Of a stretch of DNA of 64,000 bases, positions 17,414-26,070 are shown one piece after another. The notes under the pieces were generated by a model. That model ran no database searches. It saw only the letters and a list, made by a program, of their open reading frames with translations, and was not told where the DNA came from. This stretch comes from Bacillota bacterium (GTDB taxonomy: Bacteria; Bacillota; UBA4882; UBA8346): NCBI GenBank assembly GCA_023392595.1, contig JAEVYU010000029.1, positions 7,643-71,642 of the forward strand. The letters run 5' to 3'. The stretch's first letter is position 1, and each line of letters begins with the position of its first letter. A program made the translations under genes and the position numbers.

Positions 17414-18322
17414 TTATATTTTCTTGGTTTCGATGGCTAAATTAGGAACCGATACCGAACCTGTGCATAATGGACAACCTTCACATATAACAATCCGTTC
17501 TTGGAACACGCTTATTAGAGTGTCAACGATTTCAGTCCTAGTCAATAAATGTAAAACAAGTTTTCTCGGGGACATGGTAATGAGCGCGCTGAGTAACAAA
17601 TCATCATAATCGATATCCTGATTTAAATCGGTTAGCACTCCCTGAAGTTGTTCTTGATCGATAGGCTGTTTTTCCTCATCCAAAAGGTAAAAATTTTGTT
17701 TGTCCTTAATTAATACGTGAACTTCATCGATCCTGGGTTCCTGAACTTCAACGAAATACTGCAATAATCTGATAAATTCATGGTATTCCTGCTCAACCAA
17801 AAAATTATCCATCGATAATTCAACGGATTTCTCAAGTTCGGAAAAGTAATCTTTTAATCGAAAGCGGAAAAAACCTTCCAGATAAAGACTGGTATTGGAA
17901 TCTAAATATTGATTAACCTCCGTCAGAATTTGATTATGACGGAATAACGCTTTCCCGATATCCCCATTTTCATGAAGATTGTTTAGATAAGTATATGCGT
18001 TTTGAAGCACCATTTTGAATTCGCCGGGTCCTAAAAAACGGTATTTATTGCGGATTACCCGCTGAATAAACTCTTTGCTAATATTATTCATTAAGAGATC
18101 CGTAATAATATTAGCTAAGTAAAAACGCAGAATTTTTTCCTGAGCCGTTTTAATATGGGAATCATCCTCTTTTATCGAACAATCCAGAAAATAAAATTTG
18201 TCGATATGCATTTCTGCGTATTCAACAGGAACGCCTTCCCGGCTCAAAAAACTCACTTCCTGCAGAAGGCTTTCTTTCACTTCATTTGATAAGTTGAGGG
18301 TGCTGATCGTGATCCCTGACAT
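17414..18322 (-). CDS. ytxC: YtxC family sporulation-associated protein
   Basis: About 302 residues, mostly helical and soluble, matching the YtxC layout: an early 'FYFLDCSIKEDD', a central 'FLVEQEYHEFIRLLQYFVEVQEPRIDEVH' region (quoted from the middle of the protein) and a C-terminal Cys pair in 'CEGCPLC'. YtxC is found in spore formers, but its mechanism is not known. The ATG at 18322 has GGAGGGG seven bases before it and is preferred over the start at 18385. The C-terminal C-x2-C-x2-C could bind metal. Confidence 0.75.
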   Translation of the reverse strand: MSGITISTLNLSNEVKESLLQEVSFLSREGVPVEYAEMHIDKFYFLDCSIKEDDSHIKTAQEKILRFYLANIITDLLMNNISKEFIQRVIRNKYRFLGPGEFKMVLQNAYTYLNNLHENGDIGKALFRHNQILTEVNQYLDSNTSLYLEGFFRFRLKDYFSELEKSVELSMDNFLVEQEYHEFIRLLQYFVEVQEPRIDEVHVLIKDKQNFYLLDEEKQPIDQEQLQGVLTDLNQDIDYDDLLLSALITMSPRKLVLHLLTRTEIVDTLISVFQERIVICEGCPLCTGSVSVPNLAIETKKI

Positions 18323-18504
18323 CGAATTCCCCTCCATTCTAGGTCTATTATATGTTCGCTTTTTTATTAGTATACTGTAGAACAAAGGAACATAACCTGC
18401 TTCTTTCCAACAAAACTGCCATTATCGCCGATTCGGTCGAAAAGAATTTTTAAAAATAAGCTTTTATAAAGAAGTCCATGTTTATTTTCTTTAAAAATGG
18501 CAAC

Positions 18505-18547
18505 AAAAAAAGGTTCCGGATCATAAAATTATCCACAGAACCTTTTT
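18505..18547 (-). terminator. Terminator of tRNA-Val
   Basis: A 10-bp stem AAAAAGGTTC / GAACCTTTTT with a second inner pairing GGAT / ATCC. A run of seven T follows on the minus strand, about 14 bases after the tRNA 3' end. Confidence 0.8.
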
Positions 18548-18560
18548 ATTCCTATCCATA

Positions 18561-18637
18561 TGGTGGGGAGGACCGGGATCGAACCGATGACCTCTACGAT
18601 GTCAACGTAGCGCTCTAACCAACTGAGCTACCCCCCC
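18561..18637 (-). tRNA. tRNA-Val (anticodon GAC)
   Basis: On the minus strand a complete cloverleaf: acceptor GGGGGGG / CCTCCCC with one G-T pair, D stem GCTC/GAGC, anticodon stem CTACG/CGTAG with loop TTGACAT (anticodon GAC), T arm around TTCGATC, and an encoded CCA. Length 77. It stands alone between the nif operon and ytxC. Confidence 0.97.
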
Positions 18638-18650
18638 GTCAGCGAAATTT

Positions 18651-18679
18651 ATTGTACCATTAACGTGGCCTATTGTCAA
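18651..18679 (-). promoter_or_regulatory. Promoter of tRNA-Val
   Basis: On the minus strand a consensus TTGACA (18674-18679), a 17-base spacer and TACAAT (18651-18656), with the tRNA starting about 14 bases downstream. Confidence 0.85.
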
Positions 18680-18754
18680 GTAATCAATTTTCTATTTATA
18701 AAAAGTCAAAGATAACCATTGGTTTTCCCGATTCAAATCCCGTAGTCAAGATAC

Positions 18755-19930
18755 TCATTGAATGGATGTACCGGAGGAAATTGTGGTAGTACTATCAACC
18801 ACATTTTTATAAAGCCTCAATAAATCTTCCACGGAGCACTCGCCCTTTTTTTGGGTGGATAATTCCCGCAATTTTTGCAGTAAAATATTTGCCAAAGGCT
18901 GATCAACAACAAAGCCGTTTTTTTGAAGAATGTGTTGAATTGAAGCTGTTCCCGAATGTTTTCCAATCATAAATTCGGGAGGAATACGGCCGATCAGTTC
19001 GGCAGAAAAAGGCTCATAGGTCTGCCGATTCTTTAAAAGAGCATGACAATGAATTCCCGATTCATGGGAAAAGACCGACTTACCCGTTATCGGTTTGTTT
19101 TTCGGAATCGGTTGTTTGGATGCTTTAGCCACAATTTCACAAAGTTCCATGAGCCTTGATGAACCGATTGGGCATTGATGGATTCCGGTTACCTTTAAAG
19201 CCATAACCACTTCTTCCAAGGCGGCATTCCCAGCCCGTTCACCGAGGCCGTTTATGGTGACACTGGCGCTGTGCGCTCCGGATTCAAGCGCGGTAATCGT
19301 ATTGGCGGTTGCCATTCCCAAATCGTTGTGACCGTGAAACTCAAAATCCATTGCGGGAAATTCGGCATGCAGCCGGTTTAATAAAAAAGCGGTTTTGAGA
19401 GGTGTTAAAATACCGACAGTATCGGCTATCCGTACCCTCTTTGTGCCCAAATCAACGGCATAAGCAATAAATTTGTTTAAAAAATCATCATCCGCCCGGG
19501 ATGCATCCTGAGCGCCAACCGACAAAAATGAAAACCGACTTCCTGCATACGGCAATACTTCGCGCATTTGGTTAAAAACCCAATCACAATCCCTGCCGAG
19601 AGCTTGCAAATGGATGGCGGATACCGGAAAAGAGAGATGAATTCCCTGAGTCCCGCATTGGGTGGCTTTGTCAATATCGGAAATCGTCCCACGGCACCAG
19701 CATGTTAAACGAGTGAATAAATTTTTCCCGACAATTGCTTGAATATCCTCGATTTCAGTTTGGCCCATTGCGGGAGTTCCAACTTCCAGTTCGGGAATAC
19801 CCATATCCGCTAATATTTGGGCAATTTGAATTTTTTCCTCGCGGTAAAAAACGACCCCCGGGGCTTGTTCGCCGTCTCGGAGGGTACTATCAATCAACCA
19901 AGGACTGCAAGGGTTCTTTATATCTGACAT
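18755..19930 (-). CDS. nifV: Homocitrate synthase NifV
   Basis: A 391-residue member of the LeuA/homocitrate synthase family: DSTLRDGEQAPGV at the N-terminus (metal-binding Asp and catalytic Arg), 'FHGHNDLGMATAN' (His metal ligands), 'NGLGERAGNAALEEV' and 'GKHSGTASI'. It joins 2-oxoglutarate and acetyl-CoA to make homocitrate, the organic ligand of the iron-molybdenum cofactor. Its position as last gene of the nif operon supports NifV over LeuA or citramalate synthase. AGGAGG stands five bases before the ATG. No terminator is visible between it and the tRNA promoter. Confidence 0.93.
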   Translation of the reverse strand: MSDIKNPCSPWLIDSTLRDGEQAPGVVFYREEKIQIAQILADMGIPELEVGTPAMGQTEIEDIQAIVGKNLFTRLTCWCRGTISDIDKATQCGTQGIHLSFPVSAIHLQALGRDCDWVFNQMREVLPYAGSRFSFLSVGAQDASRADDDFLNKFIAYAVDLGTKRVRIADTVGILTPLKTAFLLNRLHAEFPAMDFEFHGHNDLGMATANTITALESGAHSASVTINGLGERAGNAALEEVVMALKVTGIHQCPIGSSRLMELCEIVAKASKQPIPKNKPITGKSVFSHESGIHCHALLKNRQTYEPFSAELIGRIPPEFMIGKHSGTASIQHILQKNGFVVDQPLANILLQKLRELSTQKKGECSVEDLLRLYKNVVDSTTTISSGTSIQ

Positions 19931-20020
19931 CCGGACCTCCTAAAACACCTGAAAATCAGCAAGAAAATATTGCGGATTTTCTATTCGCCTTAAGGCGGGG
20001 TTGGATATTAGCCTTTTGGA

Positions 20021-20323
20021 TTATTTTAGTAAATATTTTTCCGCAGCCTCATCATTTTCCAAGGCATCCAGTATCTCGTCAATAGTGCTTTCACTCAAAC
20101 CGCCGTACCAATACCCTTCCGGGTAGATTACCATCGCCGGTCCGCGATCACATACTTTTAAACAACCGGTATTGGTCACCAGAATGTTTTCCATCCCCCG
20201 GTCATTGATCTCCGATTGTAAATATTGAATTAAACCGGCGGCGTTTTTACTGCAAAATCCCTTAGGCTCTCCGCTAATTCTTGAACTTGAACAGACAAAA
20301 ATGTGATGCTTTGGTTTTTCCAT
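20021..20323 (-). CDS. Thioredoxin-like [2Fe-2S] ferredoxin of the nif operon
   Basis: About 101 residues with the thioredoxin-like 2Fe-2S pattern: Cys in 'FVCSSSR', a second about 12 residues later in 'GFCSKN', then 'NTGCLKVCDRGPAMVIYP'. These four Cys ligate one cluster. Relatives sit next to nifB in many anaerobes and in Azotobacter (FdxD/Shethna type), where they help protect or supply electrons for cofactor assembly. The ATG at 20323 follows GGGAGG by eight bases. It lies between nifB and nifV in the same direction. Confidence 0.88.
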   Translation of the reverse strand: MEKPKHHIFVCSSSRISGEPKGFCSKNAAGLIQYLQSEINDRGMENILVTNTGCLKVCDRGPAMVIYPEGYWYGGLSESTIDEILDALENDEAAEKYLLK

Positions 20324-20447
20324 CAATGATTCCTCCCTAAAATTTTTTTATTTCATGCATAGACTTCAATTACGACAAGTTCTCTTTTTGAAAACAATTC
20401 ATTCTAAAATTTGTTTGAACTTCAACACAAAGCTTCACAGGCGCGCA

Positions 20448-21722
20448 TTAACCGCAACCCATCCCGCCTCCCGAACAATCACCGCAACCTGATTTACGGG
20501 TGCAGGCACTGTGAGGCATCTTTCCGGCGAAGACAAGTTTCAATTCATCTCCGATCAATCCTTCGGTCGTAAAAATGGTAATTCCGTCATGTTCCAATAT
20601 TTCCCGCGGGCTTTCTCCGATCCCGCTGACCAAAAGGCACCGGCAGTCATGAAGAATTTGAGCTAAGTCCAGCCAACGCTGTTTACCGCTTCCCGGCTCA
20701 GGCGTTTCCCTGGTTTCTATGAGCTTAAAATCGCTGCCGGTTTTCTCGTAGACCAAGAGACGGTCTGCTTCGCCTAAATGCTGATTGATTAAGACTCCTT
20801 CCATACTGGCGACGGCCACGTAAGGGCGATCATCGCCGGGAGCCACGGTTAACCGGGAACTTTCAGACAAATATTGTTGACATTGAGCATTCATCGATTC
20901 ACCCAATAAACCAACCGCATCCGCTCTACAGCGGGTACAATGTTCCATCTGGGGAAGATATTCCTTAACTTCACTTCGGACTTGTTGAACCATATCCGCC
21001 GAGGGTTCCTCGATATCTTGAAAAACGGTATCTTCTGTCGGCAACAATGGAATACAGTTCATAATATCCGCGCCAAGCTCCGCCATTTTCGCCGCTACTT
21101 CCGGAATGTGTTGGTCATTGATGCCCGGAATAATCAAAGTATTGATTTTCACGGTCATGCCGGATTTTTTAAGAGAACGGACCGCCTCCAACTGTCTTTC
21201 CAAAATAACTTCCGCTCCTTTTTGACCACGGTAAATGACCTTGCCATCCCTGACCCAGGAATAAACCTTCGCTCCTATGACCGGATCAATCGCATTGATC
21301 GTTATCGTGACGTGACTCACCTGCAAATTAACCAGTTCACCGATATAGGGATTAATATTGAGTCCGTTGGTAGAGACACAAAGAAGCATATCCGGGTATT
21401 TTTCTCTAACCAAACGGAGCGTTTTTAGAGTTTCTACCGGATTGGCAAAGGGATCCCCCGGTCCCGCAATACCCACCACTGCAATCCGAGAATCCAGGAT
21501 AACGACTTTTTCCAAATAAAGCAAGGCTTGATTTGGATTGAGCGTCGCTGTGGTCACTCCGGGCCTGTTTTCATTGGCGCAATTATATTTACGATTACAG
21601 TAATTGCACTGAATGTTACATTTTGGCGCAACCGGCAAATGAATCCTGCCGAATTGGTGGCGCGCATCCCGATTAAAGCAGGGGTGATTGATAATACTTC
21701 TCTCCATCTCCATCATCCTCAT
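20448..21722 (-). CDS. nifB: NifB: radical SAM FeMo-cofactor precursor synthase with fused NifX-like domain
   Basis: A 424-residue protein. Residues ~28-45 carry the radical SAM motif 'CNIQCNYCNRKYNC' (C-x3-C-x2-C), followed by 'GIAGPGDPFANP'. Residues ~290-405 form a NifX/NafY-type cofactor-binding domain ('VAVASMEGVLINQHLGEAD'). The last 20 residues are Cys/Gly rich (CGDCSGGGMGCG), as in the bidomain NifB class. NifB fuses two 4Fe-4S clusters and inserts carbide to make NifB-co. An ATG at 21713 is also possible. It follows nifN by 55 bases. Confidence 0.95.
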   Translation of the reverse strand: MRMMEMERSIINHPCFNRDARHQFGRIHLPVAPKCNIQCNYCNRKYNCANENRPGVTTATLNPNQALLYLEKVVILDSRIAVVGIAGPGDPFANPVETLKTLRLVREKYPDMLLCVSTNGLNINPYIGELVNLQVSHVTITINAIDPVIGAKVYSWVRDGKVIYRGQKGAEVILERQLEAVRSLKKSGMTVKINTLIIPGINDQHIPEVAAKMAELGADIMNCIPLLPTEDTVFQDIEEPSADMVQQVRSEVKEYLPQMEHCTRCRADAVGLLGESMNAQCQQYLSESSRLTVAPGDDRPYVAVASMEGVLINQHLGEADRLLVYEKTGSDFKLIETRETPEPGSGKQRWLDLAQILHDCRCLLVSGIGESPREILEHDGITIFTTEGLIGDELKLVFAGKMPHSACTRKSGCGDCSGGGMGCG

Positions 21723-21776
21723 TTTTGGAAATTATAATTTGCATTAAATTTCGGTTTGCAAACTATACAAAAAAAA

Positions 21777-23144
21777 TCACATATAACTATATCCAACAGC
21801 TGAATCGTCTTGCTTCTTTTCAAGCAGGGCATTCACAATCCGATCGAAAAGTTCCTGAGCTCCCCGGTAACCCAAATGGAGTATCCTTTGGCCGCCGATT
21901 CGATCATGAATCGGAAATCCCACCCTTACCAGGGGAACGTTTAATTTTCGGGAGCTTTGATAACCTTTACTGTTGCCTATAAAGAGATCCGCTCCCAGTT
22001 TTTCTGCTTCGGAGCCGATTTCCATAAAATCCACTCCCTGCTTAACAATAATTTTACCATCCAACTCAGGGGCGACTTCGCGGATGGCTTTAGCCAACCG
22101 GCCGCTGGTACCGCCGGAAGCGCATAAAACAGGAACCATCCCGATTTCGTTTAAAAAGCTAACCAGTCCGACCACTAAATCTTCTTCTCCATAAACGACG
22201 GCCCTTTTTTCAAAAACGTATTTATGACCATCAATATATGAATCAACGAGGCGGCCTCGTTCCAATTCATATTTAACAGGGAAAGAAGCAGCGGCATAAG
22301 TTTTCAAGAGTTCAAGGAAAAGATCGGTTTCGCGAATCCCGATAGGCATTCCCAACTGAAAACGAAGCGTCTTAAATCGGTCCCGCAGTATGGTTCCGGT
22401 TGTGAAATCCGGCTCGAGAGTCCGGCCCAATTCAATCGTTGCCTGGGAAGATCCCATGGTTTGGATGGCCCCAACGGTTGTTCCGCCGCCGGGAATTTTT
22501 TGATAGTCATCCCAAGTCGGACCATCAAGCGTTTCGGAGTAATCCGGCAACATAACATATTCCAAATGCAAATCCGCCAATATTTCCTTCAGATAGCGTA
22601 AATCCGCAGGAGAAACAAATCCGGGCAAAATATTCAATTGCTTTTTAGGGGTGCCTGCTTTGGCCAGAGTATCAACTGCAGCCCGGGTTACTGCATGAAA
22701 TCCATCCATGTGAGTCCCTTTATAACTGGGAGTGGACATATGGATGACAAATGGATGATCCACGGCGGTATCTTCTTTTTGATAATTCCGGATTAGGGTT
22801 GCGACATCCTCGCCAATCGTCTCGCTTAAACAAGTCGTAGCGACTCCAATGATTTTTGGATGATATTGAGTCGTGACATTTCGTAATCCGGTGGATAAAT
22901 TCAGCCCGCCTCCAAAAATGGTGGTATTCTCCGTAAAATTAGAAGAAGCGATATCAATAGGTTCCCGAAAATGGCTGATGAGATAACGGCGAATGTAAGT
23001 CGCGCAACCTTGGGAACCATGCAATAAGGTCATGGCGTTTTCGATACCTTTCATTGCAACGCAAGCCCCAAGAGGGGTACATAGTTTACAAGCGTTGGTG
23101 GTAACTGCAGAGGCGTTTTTCAAAATCTCATTCTCATTGACCAT
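21777..23144 (-). CDS. nifN: FeMo-cofactor scaffold subunit NifN
   Basis: About 455 residues of the nitrogenase beta-like family. It keeps 'ACKLCTPLGACVAMKGI' and 'HGSQGCATYIRRY' (cluster Cys), 'TTCLSETIGEDV' and a C-terminal 'GYRGAQELFDRIVNALL'. Position after nifE and before nifB identifies it as NifN rather than a second NifK. The ATG at 23144 is preferred (GGAGG nine bases upstream); the frame stays open 64 codons farther, overlapping nifE, but that part has no family similarity. NifEN completes FeMo-co on the NifB-co precursor. Confidence 0.92.
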   Translation of the reverse strand: MVNENEILKNASAVTTNACKLCTPLGACVAMKGIENAMTLLHGSQGCATYIRRYLISHFREPIDIASSNFTENTTIFGGGLNLSTGLRNVTTQYHPKIIGVATTCLSETIGEDVATLIRNYQKEDTAVDHPFVIHMSTPSYKGTHMDGFHAVTRAAVDTLAKAGTPKKQLNILPGFVSPADLRYLKEILADLHLEYVMLPDYSETLDGPTWDDYQKIPGGGTTVGAIQTMGSSQATIELGRTLEPDFTTGTILRDRFKTLRFQLGMPIGIRETDLFLELLKTYAAASFPVKYELERGRLVDSYIDGHKYVFEKRAVVYGEEDLVVGLVSFLNEIGMVPVLCASGGTSGRLAKAIREVAPELDGKIIVKQGVDFMEIGSEAEKLGADLFIGNSKGYQSSRKLNVPLVRVGFPIHDRIGGQRILHLGYRGAQELFDRIVNALLEKKQDDSAVGYSYM

Positions 23145-23235
23145 TGTTAAGCTTCCTCCTATCCGTGCGCTACTAAACATATTTTTACAACCCCAATTAC
23201 GAATGCAACCGCAAAGAGCTTCATTACGGCACCGA

Positions 23236-24609
23236 TTAAGCGCCGGCCTCGATACCCTCATTATCCTTAAAGCCTCGGCGGCGCGATACAAATTTCCAAA
23301 CCGGACTTTGGACGGATGAATAAATCTCTTCCGCAAAATTCAACATTCCACTAAATCCGGCCAAAGGGATCTTTCGTTCATGGTTGTGATCACAAAAGCC
23401 AATACCCATTTTATAAGCCAAAGGACGTTCTTTGACACCGCCGATAAACAAATCAACTTCTTTTTCCTGTAAAAATTGGGACAATTCCAAAGGATTAGAG
23501 TCATCAACAATAATGGTTCCCTCATCGCACAAGCTTTGTAACTGTTGATAATCATCTTTGTTTCCGGTTTGGGAACCGACCATCACAACTTTCATGCCAA
23601 GGAGCCGCAATGCCCTGACTAAGGCGAAGGCCTTAAACGCTCCTCCAACGTAAACGGCGGCTTTTTTACCGGTTAATTTTGCTTTATATTCCTGCAACTT
23701 GGGGTAAATAGCCTCAATCTCTTCCCGTACCAATTTTTGAGTCCTCTTCATCAGTTCGGGATCTTTAAAGAAACGGGCGACACTGTATAAAGCTTCCGAA
23801 ACATCCTCAATCCCGAAATAGGCAACTCGGAGATAAGGAGTTCCATAATGCTCTTCAAACATTTTTGCCAAATGGACCATGGAACCGGAACACTGAACAA
23901 CATTCAGAGCCGCTCCATGGGAGCGCTGAATCTCTTCAATTCTGGCATCCCCCGTCAAACAGGAAACCACCTGAACTCCCATTTTTTCGTAATACGAACG
24001 AATAATCCAACTTTCGCCGGCCACATTAAACTCACCCATAATGTTAATACTATATTTAGAAATATTTTCGAGTGGTTTCGTTCCGGTCAATTTAAATAAA
24101 GCGCCACAGGCAGCCCGGTAGCCATCCTTTTTTGTACCTTTGAACCCTTCCGAATCCACCGGTAAAACCGGAATGCCCTTTTCCAGGCTAACCTTTTTAC
24201 AGATAGCCGCCACATCATCACCGATGATTCCGATGATGCAGGTGGAATAAACAAAAGCAGCTTTCGGCTGATAGCGGTCGATTAATTCAATCAAAGCCGC
24301 ATACAATTTCTTTTCGCCGCCGGAAATCACATCAAGTTCCTGCAAATCGGTGGAAAAGCTTAAACGATGTAACTCCGGACCCGAGGAGAGCGCCCCTCGA
24401 ATATCCCAGGTATAAGCGGCGCAGCCGATGGGTCCGTGGACCAGATGAACCGCATCGGCGATTGGATATAAAACCACCCGGGAACCGCAAAATACGCAAG
24501 CCCGCTGGCTGACGGAACCAGCTAAACTTGGTTTACTGCACTCCATCTCGAATGGGGTTGACGCCCCTTTCTTAAAAATTTGTTTTTGCCGTTGTTCCAA
24601 TACAGCCAT
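23236..24609 (-). CDS. nifE: FeMo-cofactor scaffold subunit NifE
   Basis: A 457-residue nitrogenase alpha-like protein: 'SQRACVFCGSRVVLYPIAD', 'HGPIGCAAYTWDIRG', 'YSTCIIGIIGDDV' and 'INIMGEFNVAGESW'. These hold the cluster-bridging Cys residues. The HVK-type and His ligand region of true NifD is replaced by 'GFCDHNHERK', consistent with NifE. It pairs with NifN as a transient scaffold. GGAGT stands about nine bases before the ATG, and nifK ends 34 bases upstream. Confidence 0.93.
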   Translation of the reverse strand: MAVLEQRQKQIFKKGASTPFEMECSKPSLAGSVSQRACVFCGSRVVLYPIADAVHLVHGPIGCAAYTWDIRGALSSGPELHRLSFSTDLQELDVISGGEKKLYAALIELIDRYQPKAAFVYSTCIIGIIGDDVAAICKKVSLEKGIPVLPVDSEGFKGTKKDGYRAACGALFKLTGTKPLENISKYSINIMGEFNVAGESWIIRSYYEKMGVQVVSCLTGDARIEEIQRSHGAALNVVQCSGSMVHLAKMFEEHYGTPYLRVAYFGIEDVSEALYSVARFFKDPELMKRTQKLVREEIEAIYPKLQEYKAKLTGKKAAVYVGGAFKAFALVRALRLLGMKVVMVGSQTGNKDDYQQLQSLCDEGTIIVDDSNPLELSQFLQEKEVDLFIGGVKERPLAYKMGIGFCDHNHERKIPLAGFSGMLNFAEEIYSSVQSPVWKFVSRRRGFKDNEGIEAGA

Positions 24610-24643
24610 TTGGACTCACTCCTTATCTTGAATAGTAAATCGA

Positions 24644-26020
24644 TTACATCTGTAACTCGATAGTCGTATCATCAGCATCACGATCCTGACGATCCATGAA
24701 AACGTCTAGGATTTTTTCAACCAGTCTCATTCCGCCCCGGTAACCCACAGTCGGGAATAAGCTATGACCAATCCGGTCTTCGATCGGGAACCCGAAGCGA
24801 ACGAAAGGAATGTCTTCATCCTTGGCAATATATTTGCAATAAGTATTCCCGATGATTAAATCAACGGGTTCGTTCTTGATCCATTGATGCAATAAAAACA
24901 TATCACCGGCTGCACGCACATTGACGTTTGGAACTGAATCTTTTAGAATTTCCCGGATTTTTCCTTCAAAAGCTTTACCTGGAGTACCGGTAACGATATG
25001 AACCGGCTTCATATCCAGTTCCAGCATAAACTGAGTTAAGGCAATTAACTGATCCGGATCGCCCACCAAAGCCACTTTTTTGTGGTAAAAATATTGCTGC
25101 ATATCTGTGATCACATCCACCATCCGGCCACGTTCTTCCGTGATAGAATCCGGCACATTGACCCCAGCCACAGTCCGCATGGTATTGATAAAATTATCAG
25201 TCGCTTGAATTCCAATCGGTAAATCGAGAATACTACATTTGACCTTGCATTTAGCATCCAACGCTTCCGCAGCCGGCCCCGAGGCTAACGAGCCCAAAGC
25301 GATAGTTGCTTTACTGTCACCGGTGCTTTTCAGTTCGGGAATGGTGACTCCACCTTTGGGAAACATACGGTATTTACCGGTTTGAGGTGTATCCAGCACG
25401 TCGGAAGTATCCGGAAAAAGAACGATCTTAATTCCCATTTCTTTGGCCAAACGTTTAATTTCGCGCATATCCGAAGGTTCAACCCAGCCGGGAATCACGT
25501 TAATCTGATTTTTCTGAACCCCGGTTTTTTCTGAAAAATAATCAACCATTCCCCGGACCATATTGGCAAAACCCGTAACATGAGAGCCAACATAACTTGG
25601 GGTATTGGTATGGATTACATACTTGCCTTGGGGTATCTTCCCCTCTTCTCTAGCCTTGGCTACAATTTGAGGAATATCATCACCGATAGTCTCGGATAAG
25701 CAAGTAGTATGAACTGCGATGACATCGGGTTTATAAATACTGAAAATGTTTCCGATCGCTTCGAGCAGATTGGCTTGACCTCCGAAAACCGATGAACCTT
25801 CAGTAAATGAGCTGGTTCCAGCCATGACCGGTTCTTTATAATGGCGGGTCAAGGTGCTCCGGTGATATGCACAGCATCCCTGGGAACCATGACTTTGAGG
25901 CAAACAATTATGAATACCCAAAGCCGCATACATTGCGCCAATCGGCTGGCAAGTCTTGGCGGGATTGACCATTAAAGCTTCACGTGTTTTAATTTCTTTG
26001 GGTGTATGGCGTAATAGCAT
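24644..26020 (-). CDS. nifK: Nitrogenase MoFe protein beta chain NifK
   Basis: A 458-residue beta chain. The P-cluster Cys residues are in 'AKTCQPIGAMYAALGI', 'SHGSQGCCAYHR' and 'HTTCLSETIGDDI'. It lacks the ~60-residue N-terminal extension of Azotobacter NifK, as is usual in clostridial and archaeal (group II/III) enzymes. Together with NifD it forms the alpha2beta2 MoFe protein. GGAGAG precedes the ATG. The spacing to nifD is about 50 bases. Confidence 0.96.
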   Translation of the reverse strand: MLLRHTPKEIKTREALMVNPAKTCQPIGAMYAALGIHNCLPQSHGSQGCCAYHRSTLTRHYKEPVMAGTSSFTEGSSVFGGQANLLEAIGNIFSIYKPDVIAVHTTCLSETIGDDIPQIVAKAREEGKIPQGKYVIHTNTPSYVGSHVTGFANMVRGMVDYFSEKTGVQKNQINVIPGWVEPSDMREIKRLAKEMGIKIVLFPDTSDVLDTPQTGKYRMFPKGGVTIPELKSTGDSKATIALGSLASGPAAEALDAKCKVKCSILDLPIGIQATDNFINTMRTVAGVNVPDSITEERGRMVDVITDMQQYFYHKKVALVGDPDQLIALTQFMLELDMKPVHIVTGTPGKAFEGKIREILKDSVPNVNVRAAGDMFLLHQWIKNEPVDLIIGNTYCKYIAKDEDIPFVRFGFPIEDRIGHSLFPTVGYRGGMRLVEKILDVFMDRQDRDADDTTIELQM

Positions 26021-26070
26021 TTTACACTCTCCTTTGAAAAAACTTAACTCCCGGCTTGATCAATATTCGT

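Noticed and set aside
20940..21428. A 162-codon plus-strand open frame inside nifB
   Set aside because: Lies opposite the radical SAM domain; composition and lack of start signal show it is a shadow.
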